Below, one piece after another: positions 43,224 through 55,900 of a stretch of DNA of 64,000 bases. This stretch comes from Isochrysis galbana (Eukaryota > Haptophyta > Isochrysidales > Isochrysidaceae). The stretch covers positions 4,785,587-4,849,586 of the forward strand of contig CM030934.1 of assembly GCA_018136815.1 (NCBI GenBank). The letters run 5' to 3'. The notes below the pieces were generated by a model. That model saw only the letters and a program-made list of their open reading frames with translations. It was not told where the DNA came from and did not search any database. A program made the position numbers and the translations under genes. Numbering within the stretch: position 1 is the first letter of the stretch; each line of letters begins with the position of its first letter.

Positions 43224-44045
43224 TGAGTGGGTGCCACAGGGACGGCAAGGTGCAGGCGGCTGAGCGAGCTGGAAGATGCTGACGCCAAAACTAGAGCTAA
43301 GGGTAAGGATGGACCATCATGCGCTAATGTGTGCTTTGCAACGTCTGGCAGCGTGTGTACTGGAAAGCTATGGTATGTGCGGCTCAGGGAAGGCATCAAG
43401 CTGACCTTCATATTGAGCAATGTGTGGGGAGGGGGGGTGGTATGCCGTCGCACCGCCGCTTATGCGTTCGCATAGTTTTGCTGCAGCTCCGCACCACAAC
43501 CAGATCGTGTCAACAAAAACTCTTTCTCTTTGTCCCATACGCGAGTAAGCCACGACCGGAGTCGAGCAGATTAGATTTGACTGTAGATACATGCGAAAAA
43601 GGGTATCCGGAAAGATCACTTGGACTCTGCGAGCAGTTCTCTCGCTTTATCGCAATATTTAGTGCCAATGCTTTTCTCTTGTCTGCCACTATCACCTTAC
43701 ACTTACACCTTACGAGCCACATGTGGACTGGGAGACCGGAGACGCCAACTCAGTGGTGGCAGGTGAGGGCCTGGGCTTTGGCCGTGCTCTTTCCTGTCTC
43801 TCCCTCGCTGGCCCGTCGCCTCTTCCTCACCTCGCTTGTCCCTCACGCCCTTGAAGATCGATTGGAGTTGGGTTGGCGAGTTAGGTGTCGTTCCGTCAGT
43901 CAATTGTGGGACATCAGTCGAATTGAGCGATCAAATGTCCACAGTTGTATATAGAGCAGTATTTATTTAAAATTAAATGAAGACTAGCATCACAACTTTT
44001 TTCTCTGCTTTCCCCGCGGTGCATGTTCCCCCGAGGGGGACGCAG
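43224..44045. other. Intergenic
   Basis: No gene recognised. Around 43735-43860 a few words (CTGTCTCTCCCTCGCTGGC) recall the core of the 0.8 kb repeats, but the match is short. Confidence 0.45.
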
Positions 44046-44545
44046 TGTCAAGGCTTTTCCTCTGCGTTTCCTCTAAGGCCGACAACTACATAAACACACA
44101 GTTTAAGAGATATTTCACACGGAGCACCTGTGATGACTTGCAATCACATCGGTGCACGCCGTGCATGGGCACGGCGCGATGTGCATCGGTCCCCCCGCGG
44201 AGACGCCGTGCGTGCGCATGTCAACTTCTTCCCTCTGCGTACCCCATAAGGCCCACAACTACGTAAACTAGCCGTATAAGAGATGTTTCTTTACGCAGCA
44301 CGTGTGATGACTTGCAATCACATTGTGCACGCCGTGTGTGCGCACGGCGCGATGTGCATCGGCCCCCCCCCCGCGGGGGCGCCGTGCGTGCGCATAGCAA
44401 CTTCCAGGAAGGTGCACGCCGTGCGTTCACTCTTTCCGCGGGGGAACTCTGGGCGCGGAGGACGGGCGGGAACCCTGGGGGCACCCCCCTGGGACCGTTG
44501 AATTATTACAGTATATGACGAGAACATTACAGTAAACAACTGGTC
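44046..44545 (+). mobile_element. LINE 5' region: tandem promoter-like monomers and leader
   Basis: Two diverged tandem units of about 170 bp start near 44060 and 44235. Each has a GGCC(G/C)ACAACTA and AAGAGAT(A/G)TTTC block, TGTGATGACTTGCAATCACA, GCACGCCGTG, GCGATGTGCATCGG and GCCGTGCGTGCGCAT. Then comes a unique leader (ACTTCCAGGAAGGTGCACGC, TTCACTCTTTCCGCGGGGG, CTCATCGACCTACCAGAATG) up to the ORF start. The same order of monomers and leader stands at 61990-62490. Such tandem 5' monomers are known from mouse L1 and act as promoters there. Confidence 0.7.
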
Positions 44546-44685
44546 TGGTCTTTTGGTCTCTCTCTCCCCTCCCCCTCCCCCCCCCGGTCCCCTCCCCCCT
44601 CTCCCCCTCCCCCTCTCATCGACCTACCAGAATGAGAAGGCTCCTACTGCCTGTCTCCCTCAAAACTATTGTTATAGTTTTAGCG

Positions 44686-45372
44686 ATGGAGCGCGCGCCG
44701 ACCGCTCCCACCTCCCAGCCCCCCGCCGCCACGACGCCCCACCGGGGCCGCCCCAAGCCGCCGGAGCCGAAGCGCTCGCAGGCTGCCCCCCTGATCGACA
44801 GCGATATGGACATGATCCTCCCGCCCTCGCCGCCCCAGCAGCCACACAAGCAGGGAACAGGCAGAGTCCTGTTCCCTGCAGACCAACAGAGCCAGCCTCT
44901 GCCCCTGCCGCCCGCCTCCGTCGCCATGCCACCACAACAAGGACTCTCCATGGTGGGTGGTAGCAGGGCTGCCACCCCCATGGTGGCAACTCCTACCTTC
45001 AGTGCACCCCTCGGGGGCGGGCACTTGACTCAACAATCAATCATTGGAGCCTTTACGACTTCCAACCCTCTCAACAACACAGCACAGAAGTCGTACGCTG
45101 AGGCGGCCGGCCCCAAAGGGAAGCTCCCACAAGAAGCACAGAAAGCCCCACCTCCACCCACTCAACAACCACCACCGCCCTCGCGCAAGCGAGCGGATCC
45201 ACAGTCGGAACCAAAACCGATTCAGACCCACACCACACAATTCGCTTCCCCCCCTCATGATGATGAGGAGGAACCGGACGACACCCCCTTCTTCATTCAG
45301 CTAGCACAGCTCCCAAGGCGCGGAGCCCCTCCTCCATGCGCTAAGACAGCGTCAGATACCGACGAGTCATAG
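44686..45372 (+). CDS. LINE ORF1-like proline-rich protein
   Basis: Starts at ATGGAGCGCGCGCCG (MERAPTAPTSQPPAATTPHR) and runs 228 aa to a stop at 45370-45372. It is Pro/Gln/Ala-rich, with SYAEAAGPKGK (a SYAxAA word seen near the start of many LINE and RNA-binding ORF1 proteins), a basic SRKRADP patch and an acidic end (DDEEEPDDTPF). There are no zinc knuckles. The frame is probably ORF1, or the N-terminus of a fused ORF, because RT sequence follows immediately. The ATG context is shared with the duplicated remnants at 17.57 and 17.74 kb. Confidence 0.6.
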   Translation: MERAPTAPTSQPPAATTPHRGRPKPPEPKRSQAAPLIDSDMDMILPPSPPQQPHKQGTGRVLFPADQQSQPLPLPPASVAMPPQQGLSMVGGSRAATPMVATPTFSAPLGGGHLTQQSIIGAFTTSNPLNNTAQKSYAEAAGPKGKLPQEAQKAPPPPTQQPPPPSRKRADPQSEPKPIQTHTTQFASPPHDDEEEPDDTPFFIQLAQLPRRGAPPPCAKTASDTDES

Positions 45373-45382
45373 GTCTTTCTTG

Positions 45383-45592
45383 GACAAGCCCATCGGATAC
45401 TCGGAGATCATTCGTGCTATACGACAGATGGCGAGAGGAAAATCCACGGGACCGGACGGCATACCAATGGAGTTCTGCATCTGTGACGGCGTGCGGAAAG
45501 TTCCATGCGGCCACGCGCAAAGGGGCGAAACAGGAGCGAGACAGGCCGCAAAGGGGCGCGACGGCAAGGAGCGAAGGGCGAATTACGAGTGA
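45383..45592 (+). pseudogene. LINE reverse transcriptase fragment
   Basis: The frame reads DKPIGYSEIIRAIRQMARGK, then STGPDGIPMEFC, the N-terminal RT block (KxxGPDGIPxEF) of LINEs. It then loses similarity within about 20 residues. Everything between ORF1 and this block (endonuclease) and everything after it is deleted, so the element is a 5' remnant with an internal deletion. This block is one that the LINE at 2.4 kb lacks. Confidence 0.75.
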
Positions 45593-46850
45593 AGAGTTCT
45601 ACAAGTTACGAGTAAAACTCCTCGGGAAACAAGAACGATTGGGCACGAAGACGAATAAGTAGGTCGGAAGTCGATCGCGGATGCGACACCCCATTGACAA
45701 TTGACCCCGACTTATAAAAGTAGGTTGCCCGCTCCCTCGCTCAAGGTCAAGCGAGCAAACAAGGGCTCGCAAGGAGATTACAAACAAACGCGACGCGTCT
45801 CGGAAGGGGAGGCACGGCGGCGGGCTCACGGCTGCCATCGCGACGTGAGACTTTTTTTTGACAATTAGACGTGCATGGCGTATGCTTGAACTTGAGCAGT
45901 ATATTTCACGGTCGGTACCGCTAGATGGTGCGCACGCGTCGAGTACCGTAGCGTGCACACAATGCGACATGCTCGGCACGCCATCCATAGGCGACGCGTT
46001 GCCGAGACATCCAACACACATACATTGCGTTGCGCGCAGTCTCTTCAAACTTGATGAATGCACACGACTTAGCTCGTGCGCAAGGTTGCCTGGGATCGAG
46101 ATAGACAGAGCAACCAGGCGGATTTGGTACCCAATCCACTGAACGGCATCGCAACAAAATAGTTGAACGACGGGAACCTGTCGACAAGGCTTTCGTCCCA
46201 GCTGCCACATCGACTATCTAACTTATTGATAGGAAAGTCACAACAGAATCAACTACAAATCCGATCCTCCGAGGTGGTCAAAGCCTTCTGGCGAACTTCT
46301 GCGACTTGCTCCGGTCAACAATGGTAGGTGATGGAGTTTGACATAATTACGTGAAATGGGCGCAGGCGCATTCGTGTTCAAAAGTTCCTACGACGTTGAA
46401 TAAGGTTGGCTGTGCAAGGCACACCACAATATGAATCCAGCAAATACCTTGCAAGCAAGGCGATCTTGATGCTTCGGTAGCGACCGGCAATTGCAGAAGT
46501 GTACATCTAGCATTTCGGCAGCCATCACATGGCCATATGCATATGCAGCAGCTCCACCTCCGATGCGATGAAGTCCATAAGCCGCAATTTTCTTGGCTTG
46601 ATATTTAGAAGTGCCTGGCATTCGTGCGTCTTATCAAGCGCATGGATATACGGTATGTCATCGGAGAGCACTGTACTATCGAGTGGGAAGAATCTTCGAA
46701 TTGCAGGCTCTGCACTCACGCCCTTTATCAACTGTACGGACAATCGGCGTATAGGTGTGCTAATAGGCGTTGGGAACCCCGTCTAGCCCATCAATAGAGA
46801 CGAATCTGTTGGTCGATTCGGAGGCGAATGCGCCCGGACACGGCACTCGC
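45593..46850. other. Intergenic; unassigned minus-strand frames at 46388-46800
   Basis: Minus-strand frames such as FPLDSTVLSDDIPYIHALDK, then KPRKLRLMDFIASEVELLHM and KKIAAYGLHRIGGGAAAYAY, look protein-like, but no phased gene model or family was found. 45600-46380 shows nothing recognised. Confidence 0.35.
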
Positions 46851-48270
46851 TCAAGCAAGGAAAAAAGTCCCGTCAGCAAGACCGATGCGCTGGAAACGTT
46901 TCTCTCGTTTTGCCTCCTGCTTGGCGCTGGCCTGTTGCTGCTGCCAGAGACGCAGTCTTGGGCCTGGCTGGTAATAACGGCCACGGTGCTCATAGTCCTC
47001 GTACTCGGGCTTGAACAAAAGATTGAGCTCGGGGTGGATGACGGAGCGCGAGTCGAAATCTACCTCGAGGGCATCCTCGGCTAGGTACACGGGCGGGGGC
47101 GTCTTGGACATGCGATAGTTGACCTGGAGCGCGGGGGGCGCGCTCTTTAAGTACCCGCTGTTTGATGCCACGATAGACCATGGCCCCAGTGCAAGGGCTG
47201 AGGCTCTGGCGATACCTGCCATGAAGAGAGCTCGTGTGGCCAAGGGAGATCGTCTGGGGTTCCAGCGCCCTCCTTAATACCCTTCTCCCAAGGCGTGTCA
47301 GCTAGATCAGGGAGCACCACGTAGAACGGTTGCTTCCGCCATCTGGTGACACCCTCAACCAAGCACTCTTCTGGGGGTGCGCCGGTTGCCACAGCACGCT
47401 CGAGGCAGGAGGCTGAGATTGCCCAGTCTTCCGGCTTGATGCAGAGCAGGTCGACGTCGATTACGACCCCACGCAGCAATGGTCGATGCCGATGCTTCAC
47501 CACCTGTCCAGTCGCGTACTTCGGAAGCCCAAGATTCGCCTGCGAAGGAAGAGTTGAGAGAGAAATCTCGGCTAAGCTACCACAGGGCACCGTCATGGAT
47601 GAGCATGTGCTCGGCAGACACCGGCTCAAATCAACGGCCCCACACGCTCACCTTGACGACATCCAAGTCCCTTTGAAAGATATTGGCAAGGACAAAGTTT
47701 CCGTCTGCAAGGGCCTCCTCGATCCGTTCCTCTCGCCAGAGCAAGGGATGCGCAGCCTGCAACCTGCATAGGCAGAAACTAGGCCCAGAGTGAGCTTGTC
47801 ACGAGCTGCAGCCGCCGAGCGCTGGCCTGGAGCCGACTGCTGGCCTGCAGTAGGCAGTGCGCTGATTGGTCGTGATGCGCACCTCTCTATGCGAGTCTGC
47901 AAGCCTTGGGCCTCTCCGTAGTCCTCAGCATCGACCGCTTGCTGGAGCAGGAAGCGGCACTGCTCAATCTCAATCTCCTGCTGCCTTATCTTATAATGAG
48001 CCTGCACGCGGCCCACGAGCACGCTGCGTGAGGAGAGTGGACAGGCGGAGATGAGGTGATGCAGACTGTGCGCACCTCTGCCCACGGGGAGACCCACGTA
48101 TCCTGCAGGTTGGGCTTCTTGCCGGCGAACTCGTCGTCCCCATACCACATGTTGAGGTTGAACTTGAAGCCGGCGACGCCCTTCATGCAGGGGCCGCCAC
48201 AGCGAAGGGCGGGGCGCGCGGGACGGAGCGGCGCGAAGAGCGCGAGCGCGGCGAGCGCAGAGGAGAGCAT
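46851..48270 (-). CDS. ClpF-like protein: UVR motif plus YccV/HspQ domain
   Basis: Five exons, 48270-48098, 48023-47883, 47763-47652, 47539-47216 and 47123-46851, with introns of 74, 119, 112 and 92 nt (GT-AG, phases 2, 2, 0 and 0) give 340 aa. The start MLSSALAALALFAPLRPARP is a signal peptide plus basic stretch, so plastid import is likely. Exon 2 holds a UVR motif (IEQCRFLLQQAVDAEDYGEA). Exon 4 starts the YccV domain (LPKYATGQVVKHRHRPLLRG, VVIDVD, WRKQPFYVVLPDLADTPW), and exon 5 completes it (VYLAEDALEVDFDS, IHPELNLLF). UVR+YccV is the architecture of plant ClpF, which works with ClpS1 to deliver substrates to the plastid Clp protease; bacterial YccV/HspQ also modulates proteolysis. A Gln/Lys/Arg-rich tail follows. 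The Clp role is inferred from architecture only. Confidence 0.85.
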
Positions 48271-48784
48271 CGGCGAGGACGCGGGGGTCAGGGCGGGCGA
48301 GGTGAGACGGAGGGAGGGAGCAGGTGGGCAGCGCGGCTTGGGGCTTCCCTCTCTCCCTGCGCGCAGCAGGGGGACTGACCGACGACTGCGCATCTTTCTG
48401 TTCTCCTCCCTTTTCCTCTCCTCAATGTCCCAAAATATGTCTCTCCCTTCTCTCTCTCTCTCTGGTCTCCTGCGCCTTCTCCCACCGGGGGGGGGCTCTC
48501 CCTCCCTCCCTCCCCCTCTCTCTCTCTCTCTCTCTCTCCTCCTCCTCCTCTGTCTATCCTCTCACATCGGGGAAGAGCAAGAGAGAATTAACGTAGTAGA
48601 GTACAAGAGTGAAGTTTGGAGAAGAAGAAGATGGAAGATGGATGTTCTGAAGACTTTTACTACTAATTTTAAAACGGAAAGATCAGGCTAACCAATGGGA
48701 AGCGAGAGAGGCTGAGGCTGGACAAAGGACAAAGGCAGACTCGGGGAGGACTTACATGTAGAACGGAATCGTCGAATCATCGAA
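48271..48784. repeat. CT-rich low-complexity region
   Basis: CT dinucleotide runs at about 48446-48464 and 48517-48540, plus C/T-rich filler, upstream of the ClpF-like gene. No gene. Confidence 0.7.
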
Positions 48785-49577
48785 TCACCACAGCCAAGGC
48801 CACAGCGCCACGGCGCCACGGCCGCCCGTGCCGACCTCGAGAGTGTGGCTGAGGGGGGACCAACCCGTGTCTCCCGCCCTTGAGCTTGAGTCCACCTGTG
48901 ACTTTGTGTCTATGTGTCCGTGACGGGGGCCGCTCCGTCGACCCGGCATGGTGGGTTTGTCCGAGCAAACATTCTTCATAAAATTGTCAAGGGAGTGAGT
49001 TGGACAAATGAAGGTAAAAACATGCGGGACCTCCTCTTGGATAATCGGGAACGCGGCAGTACACGCTCCGTCCATACACACACCAACAACAAGACCTGGC
49101 TCAAATGAATTGATTTGCTTCAAGACAAAGCGCGCGATGAACTCAGCATTCTTTGTCTCGCCCGACGTGTCGATCGCTTCGAGGAAGTAGGAGCCGGTTG
49201 GCAAGCTGGCCAATGCGTTCACTATCGGCCGGTTTTGCACGCTGGTCCATCCGTCCGATATCACTCGTGAGATGTGCCAGCCCCATCACCTTGCCCTTGA
49301 TTTTCGCGTCGAGCGTCGCATCGAAGGCCGGCAGCACGGCGGTGGTCATCTTGTACCTATGGGGCAAATGAGGGCCATTTGCTGAGTACATTTGCCTGCC
49401 ACATTTTGCCGTCAAAGAGATAGCGTTGCGGAAGTCAGGATCGTCGAACATCGACAACGGCAGCGCCTTCTTGATGATGACCTTCAGCCAAGCCTCCGAG
49501 ACCTGGGAGGGGGTGATCATGCCAAAGTGTTTGGCTGCCGCCACCGCGCGCCGCTCCTCCTTGGCTGCCACCTTCAT
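48785..49577 (-). pseudogene. hAT-type (DUF659) DNA transposase, middle part
   Basis: Two overlapping minus-strand frames carry successive parts of a hAT transposase. The first (from 49577) has MKVAAKEERRAVAAAKHFGM, ITPSQVSEAWLKVIIKKALP and DATLDAKIKGKVMGLAHLT. The second has VISDGWTSVQNRPIVNALAS, LEAIDTSGETKNAEFIARFV and VVGVCMDGACTAAFPIIQEE, matching the DUF659 block with its SDGW and D-containing segments, then FICPTHSLDNFMKN. A frameshift near 49265 separates the two, and the C-terminal dimerisation region is missing after about 48960. The N-terminal zinc-finger part lies at 58098-58472, across the LTR element. The copy is broken. Confidence 0.8.
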
Positions 49578-49592
49578 CGCTTCCGCACTCTC

Positions 49593-50020
49593 TTGTCGAG
49601 TCGAGCGCTACCGGAGGGCTCTGAGCCACTCCGTCGCGAGCAGCACCGGCGGCTAGCGCGGCGCTTTGGCCCTCCTCCCCACCGGGAGTCGGGTGAATGA
49701 AATTCTGGACTGGGTCGGGCAACCCCATTTGGGTGTCTGGACGGGGAACGAACGGCGAACGAAGGGCTGTGGGGCGGCGAGGCGCTCCTAGCGGCCCTAG
49801 TGTGATGGGTTGTAAGAGATTGTTAGACCTACAAAGAACTCTTCCCTCAGGGAGGGAGCCTAAGCTGCTTGAGTGCAGCGACGCAGCGAACAACGACGGA
49901 CAAAGAGCCTGAGAACAACAGGATACACCGACTCACGAACACACCGGAATCATTCACCCAAACAAAGCAAATTATCAAGCAACCGCGACCCCAAATCACC
50001 GATAACTCAAACACGTCGCG
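49593..50020 (-). repeat. LTR (3' LTR of the Ty3/gypsy-type element)
   Basis: A 428 bp direct repeat of 56791-57218. By eye the two copies are identical across their length, which points to a very recent insertion. Outer ends fit a TG...CA form only approximately, and a target-site duplication could not be read. Confidence 0.9.
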
Positions 50021-53000
50021 GCCGGAGGTTCGAGATGTGCACCTCCTCCTTGACTAACCGGTTCTCCAGATCACGGAGTCGGTACCTAGTGTCGGACAGA
50101 GCCTCTACGACGCGGTAGGGACCCGAGCAGATGAATTGCAACTTGTTGGCATGGCCTGGTAATCGCATGCAGACGCGATCCCCAGGTTCGAAACGCGCTG
50201 GTCTTTGAGACTTGATCGTAGCGTCACGGACCGACTCAGCCTGAGCGGCTAGGGTAGCCTCGAGAGCGCTGGACCAAGAGAGGCGGAGGCTCGCATTGAG
50301 CCTGGATGCGTACGAGCGAACGTCGGCGGACGCCGCCTCGAGAGCAGTTGGCGAAACGGACTTCGGATCAGAGAGTTGAGCGGGCAGACGCAGCTCACGC
50401 CCAAAGATCAAAGACGCTGGAGACCGGGAGGTGACACGACCGGAAGAAGCCCTCAACGAGAGGAGTAGGAACGGCAAATGGTCGACCCAATGACCGCCAC
50501 CCTCGTTCGAGGCGCGCATCAAACGAATGAGCGTTTGCTGAGCGCGTTCGACGAAGCCTACACCCTCATGTCGGTACGGCTCTGTACTCGACAAATCAGT
50601 CCCGGTGAGCTCCAGAATACGCGAAACAAGAACCGAACATAGATTCGAACCGGCGTCGGTTCGAAGCTGCCTAGGGACTCCATAACGCGTCACAATCAAG
50701 CGGATGAACATGTCCAAGGCCATCTCCGACGAGGGATCCCCATTCGACGGCTCAGCCTCAATCCATCGAGTGAGCGAGTCGATGAAGACGACCAGCTTGT
50801 CGTAACCCGAGACTCCAGGCACGAAGTTGTGAGTGGGAGCCAGTGAGAGCACGTCGCAGTAGACCACATCAAAGGGGTAGGTACCCACGGAGAGACCGGA
50901 GGGCGACGCTAGAGCCCTAGGTAGCGGCTTGGCGAGGGTGCACTCGTGGCATTCCCGGACGTAGGATGCAACGTCGGAAGACATGCCCGGCCAGTATACC
51001 CGAGTACGAAGAAGACCGGACATACGAGAAACTCCAAGGTGACCGGAGCGATCGTGGTAGGCAAAAAGGTAGCGAGACCGCAACGAGGGCGGAACATAGA
51101 GCACTAGCGAGTCCGGGTCGGTGGAGTCAGGAACGGTGCGATAGTAGACGAGCCCATCGTGAACGACGAAACGGCGAAACATCTTGGATTGCTGAGCGGG
51201 AGCGGGAGCGGGAGCGACAGGACTGGAACACGAATCATCGTCGGCAATGGGGCCCGAGGCGACGGCCGGCGGAGGCGACCCTTGGCCTGATGGCTCGTGG
51301 TTGGCCGTCTCTCCTGAGCCCAGGAGTGGCTCTACGAACGGATCTTCCGCCAGGGCCGCTTTCATCTCTTCGGAAGTCGGCGTACGCGGGGCCAAATAAC
51401 TGGACTGGATGGCGGGCCCGGAATCGGAGGCTCGACGACGAGATCGATCCAAAGCTTGAAGCCCTCGCGCCGTAGCTACGGAGCGCGTGATGGCAGCCAC
51501 CGGATGAGACCGTTCATGCTCGGCTAGAGACTCTGAGCTAGGCTCACGTACCGCTAGCGGCGCTGGGCCGGCGAGTGGTTCATCTTCGTGTTCCGGCTCC
51601 AGGGATGCTAGCCGGGACAGCCCGTCAGCATCCTGATGAACAGCTCCTGGTTTATGTTCGACATCGAACCGGTACTCAGCCAACTTGAGAGCCCACCGAG
51701 TCAGCCGAGAGGCTGGCCCACCGGCTACTTGATCCTTCATGGTATGCAGCCATCGCAGCGCAGAGTGGTCAACGACTAACTTGAACCGACGCCCCCAAAG
51801 GTAGGGTCGCCAATTTCGGATTGATTCCAGGGCAGCCAAGAGCTCAATCTCGGTCACCGTCCAATGGCGTTCGGCCGAGGTGAGACTGCGAGCGTAATAC
51901 CCAACGACTCGTTCACGGTTATCGTCTCCTAGCTGCGAGAGGATGCCGGCGATACCCAACTTGCTAGCCCCATCGGTCTTGACGATGAAGGGCCGATCAT
52001 CCCTGGGTGGAGTCAAGACGGGCTCCGAAGTGATCGCTGTCTTGAGCTCTTGGATAGCTCGGCGACACTCCTCGGACTGGGACTCCTTTGCCACGTCGCA
52101 GCCCTTCCGCGTGAGGGCAGTGAGAGGAGCAGCCTTAGCGGCGAATTGGCGAATGAATCGACGATAGTAGGAGCAAAGGCCGAGGAAAGATCGAACCGCT
52201 TCCAAGGAGTTGATGGATGACGGGTCGATGTCGGCGACAGCTGCGACCTTCTTCGGGTCCATCTTGAGACCTTCCCTCGAGACAACGTGACCGAGGTACT
52301 CCGTAGAGGTGGCAAAGAAGACACACTTGGACATCTTGCAGGTCAGGCCGGCCCACTCTAGCCGCTCGAGAACGAGGTCTAGCCGGTGAAGCATTTGCTC
52401 GAACGAAGCCTGTGCCCTGGCCTCTTCGGAAGGACCCACGCCCGTTGACCAGATGCCCACATCATCGAGGTAAGGCATGCAGATCTCCCACGCTAGCGCA
52501 CCGAGAACGATGTCCATCAAGCGGCACATGTAGGAGGGACCTGATTGGATGCCGAACGGTAGAAAGTTGAACTCGTATTTGCCGCGGTGGGTAGTGAAAG
52601 CGGTGATATGTTTGTGCGATTCTTTGATCGGGATGCCCCAAAAACCAGAGGCTAAATCGAGAGTACATAAAAAGAGAGAACTGAGCGGCCCTTGGCCGGA
52701 CGCTAGCCTATCGATAGCCTCCACAATGAGGGGTAGAGGGCTATCCTCGACGCGTAGCTTGGCGTTCGTGTCGCGGTAGTCCACGCAGAATCGAACGGAG
52801 CCATCTTTCTTGCTGACCAGGACTACTCGGGAAGCCCAAGCCGAATTTGACTTGCGAATAATGCCGGCGGCTTCCATCTTGGCTACCTCCTCTTCTATGA
52901 TGAGCTCGCCTGCGCGGCCCACTCTAGACGGAGCGTGCCGGTGAGGAACAGCGCCGGGGTTGAGTGGCAACTCCACCTCGAGAACGTGCGTATGGTTTGG

Positions 53001-55299
53001 AGCCCCCGGGTGCAACGCGAAAGCTTTGATGCGCCGGGCCAAGAGTTGGCGTACTTCTTCTCGTTGATCGTCGGAAAGAAGCCGGTCTGGATCGATGGTG
53101 GCTGAGTCGAGTAGAGATCGTTGCTCCTCGCTCAGCGCGGTGACAGGGTCACCATCCCCCTCGCTTCCAGTCGGAGTCCAGCCCCGGTGCAACTTGAAAC
53201 GCACCTGGAGCGAAGCTATCGGATGCAGAGACGGCAGGGTCAGCGCATTGACCCCGGTGTGGACGATCGTCACCGCGATGCGATGATCTTCCGTGGGCGT
53301 GACCACCGTGGGCATTACGAGAGGAGACGAATCGAGAGCCTCGCGATTTGGTAGGCGGTCGACCAGCATCGCGCAGTCCGAATGATCTCGGAGAGCTAGC
53401 GGAACCCTGACCCAGATGGTTGCGCGGTGGAAGGCAGGAATCGTCACCGCTTGCTCCGTGTAGAGAAGATATTCGGACGAGGTAGACGCCGGAGCTTTGG
53501 CCGCAAACTCGTCGGCAGACTCAAAGAGAGGTGTATAGAGTGGCTGTCTAGCATCAGCAGCAGCCTCACCCTCCGATCCGGCCGGGATCTCTCGTGTTGC
53601 CGTCGACCTCTCCAGAAAGTCGACAGTCAGCGGCTGACCGGGTGACATCGAGATAGCTCCGACGAAGCCGGCGTCCGCGACTGGGGGCGGCGCCGTGGAA
53701 ACTCTGACTACACATTCGGAAAGGACTCTTGAAGAATCTTCTGAATCGCCAGAGGCCGGACGGAGGCGGAGGCTTCCTTCCGAGCTCGCGGCGTCGAGAG
53801 AAATGGTAGCGGAGTGGGCGGCCAAAAAATCGTTCCCGAGCAGAAGCATCGCGTTTCCTTCGATGACCGCGAACGAATGACGGAAGAGGCGACCGGACAA
53901 GGAGAAGACGAGGCTAGCCCGGCCCCTAGTGATGAGAGGAAGGCCGTCCGGCCCATGTAGGTTGGGGACGGTAGCGTCCGATACGCGTTCGACGCAAGCG
54001 TCTTCAGGTAGTCGATCGAGAAGAGCAGTGGTGATTACTGACGGGCCCGCTCCAGTGTCAGCCAGGGTGCTGTTCACCGTGAGGGCAACGTCCGGGAGAA
54101 CGAACCCTTGAGCTGCGCGGTCGCCATCGGCACGGCAGACCACGAGATCGCGGACATAGAGGCAGTGACGAGGGTAGAGCGGCGGCGGAGTGTCCGCGAT
54201 AGATTCCACCGGAAGTGAGGTTCCGGCTCCGGGTGACAGGGTGGTTGGATTGGAGGCTAGCCTGGACGGAGAAGATTCATCGACGTGGGGCACTCGCTCG
54301 ATAGCGGCGGCCACCGTCTGCGGCACGAATGGTATCGAGGAGCGTGGGGATGCCTTTGCTGAACTAGAGGGGTTAGGCACGCCATCATAGCCTAGCCCTC
54401 GACGGTCCGTCGGATGCCGAGGTTGATCCATTTGGCGTGACCATTCCTTCTCCAGGGACTTCTGCAAGTCTGTCTTCGGAAGCTTCGACAACTCGGAAAA
54501 TCCGGCCGCACTGAGGCCCCTAGCGGTAGCCCCATCGCAATACAGTGCCCGTGGAGTATCCTCTCCTTCGGCGGCGTCGGAGGGCTTGGTCTCGAGGGTC
54601 TGCATGCTCCGGTGTTCTGGCATCTCGGGCGTGTCATCTTCTCCCGAGTCGGGCCCGACATCCCAGGTTTCGAGTGGCCTTTCGGCTACGAACGAATTGG
54701 TCAGTTCGGCCACTCCCTCGTCGCCAGCCGTGAAGGAGGCGCTCGGAGATAGTGCATTGATGCCTTGAGAGCCCAGTCGAGACAAGATGGGAGGTTCCGA
54801 CGGCTCCGCAGCTGCCGCTTGCTCAGCGATTTCTTGGGCGATGGAAGGCGTGACATCCTGCCACCGATGGACCCCCGAAATTACATCACGGTCGAAGACC
54901 TGCCACTTGCTGCGGCGCTTCTTCACCGTGTTTGGAGGGCCTGGCGTTGTAGAGCGGTCCTCTATGGGCCACTCCCACGGCAGGAAGCGGTCTCCTTCCG
55001 CCTCGGCCTCGTCTTGCGATACGTTTGTTTCCGAGTCCTCCTGATGAAGCAGGCGAGAAGCATCGGCAACGGGGCCTGCGTCCGGGATCACGACAACCGA
55101 ATCAGACACTGGCGAACCGCTGGGAGGCGTGAGGTGAGAGCTAGAAGCTGCTTCGCCTCTCCCCTCCATGAAACGAGCCAGAGCCGTCCTCGGCTCAGCC
55201 AGCTCGAAACCGGTCGAGCAAAGCGAAGGGCGTTCTCTCAAGCTGGCAGCTGCTTGGGAAATTGCCCAGTCCACCGTGAAGTCGAGCGAACGCGACGCC

Positions 55300-55900
55300 T
55301 TGGCTTCGCGCGCATAACGGCGCAAGACCGGCATCCACTGGGCCGCCATTGCACCGGCAATGCCCACATAGGTGCGGCTGCGAAGGGCGCCACGGTGGGG
55401 CGACGGCGATAGATCCGCCATAGCGGATAGACGTCCCTCGACAATCTTCGAAGGCTGCAAGGACGGGAGTGAAGCCGTCAGGTACAGGCCAGTTGCTTTT
55501 TGATGGCCCGTGCCGTGCTGCCACGGCTGCACAAACTGCCGCGGTCGCAACCCCCCGACTAAGGCAGAGGCTTCCGCGTGCATTCGAGGATTTTCGACGG
55601 CAACGAAAGGCGCGTCGGCGCTTGCCATGGCGAGGAAGACTCTAGCGGCGGATTCGAGAGCCTGGCGTCGTCCCGGCTCCCGATCGAGCCACTGGCAACT
55701 CACCGCCGACAAATACGTGCACGGCGGATGCGCAACCACGAGGTCCCAACCGAGGTTTTGAATGTGAAGAGCATCTCCGCAGAAGTGGGGAATGTAGTCG
55801 ATCTCCGACGGTCGTAGATCGCACGTCGCGACGTGCGCTCCGGCGAGTAGGAACATCGAAGACACGACCCCGCTAGCTTCACCGACGACTAGAACGCGGG
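55300..55900 (-). other. Methyltransferase-like domain inside the LTR element
   Basis: Residues of roughly 94-295 of the long frame resemble phage and bacterial DNA methylases of the HPPCTYL class: a SAM-site-like start (VLVVGEASGVVSSMFLLAGA), ATCDLRP, GDALH, then WDLVVAHPPCTYLSAVSCQW, VAVENPRMHAEA, the QPWQHGTGHQKATGLYL segment and a final SRTYVGIAGAMAAQWM. All blocks occur in the order known from phage proteins. Capture of cytosine methyltransferases by retrotransposons is known in some algae and dinoflagellates, though of a different (DNMT-like) type as far as I know. Activity and specificity are unknown. Confidence 0.8.
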
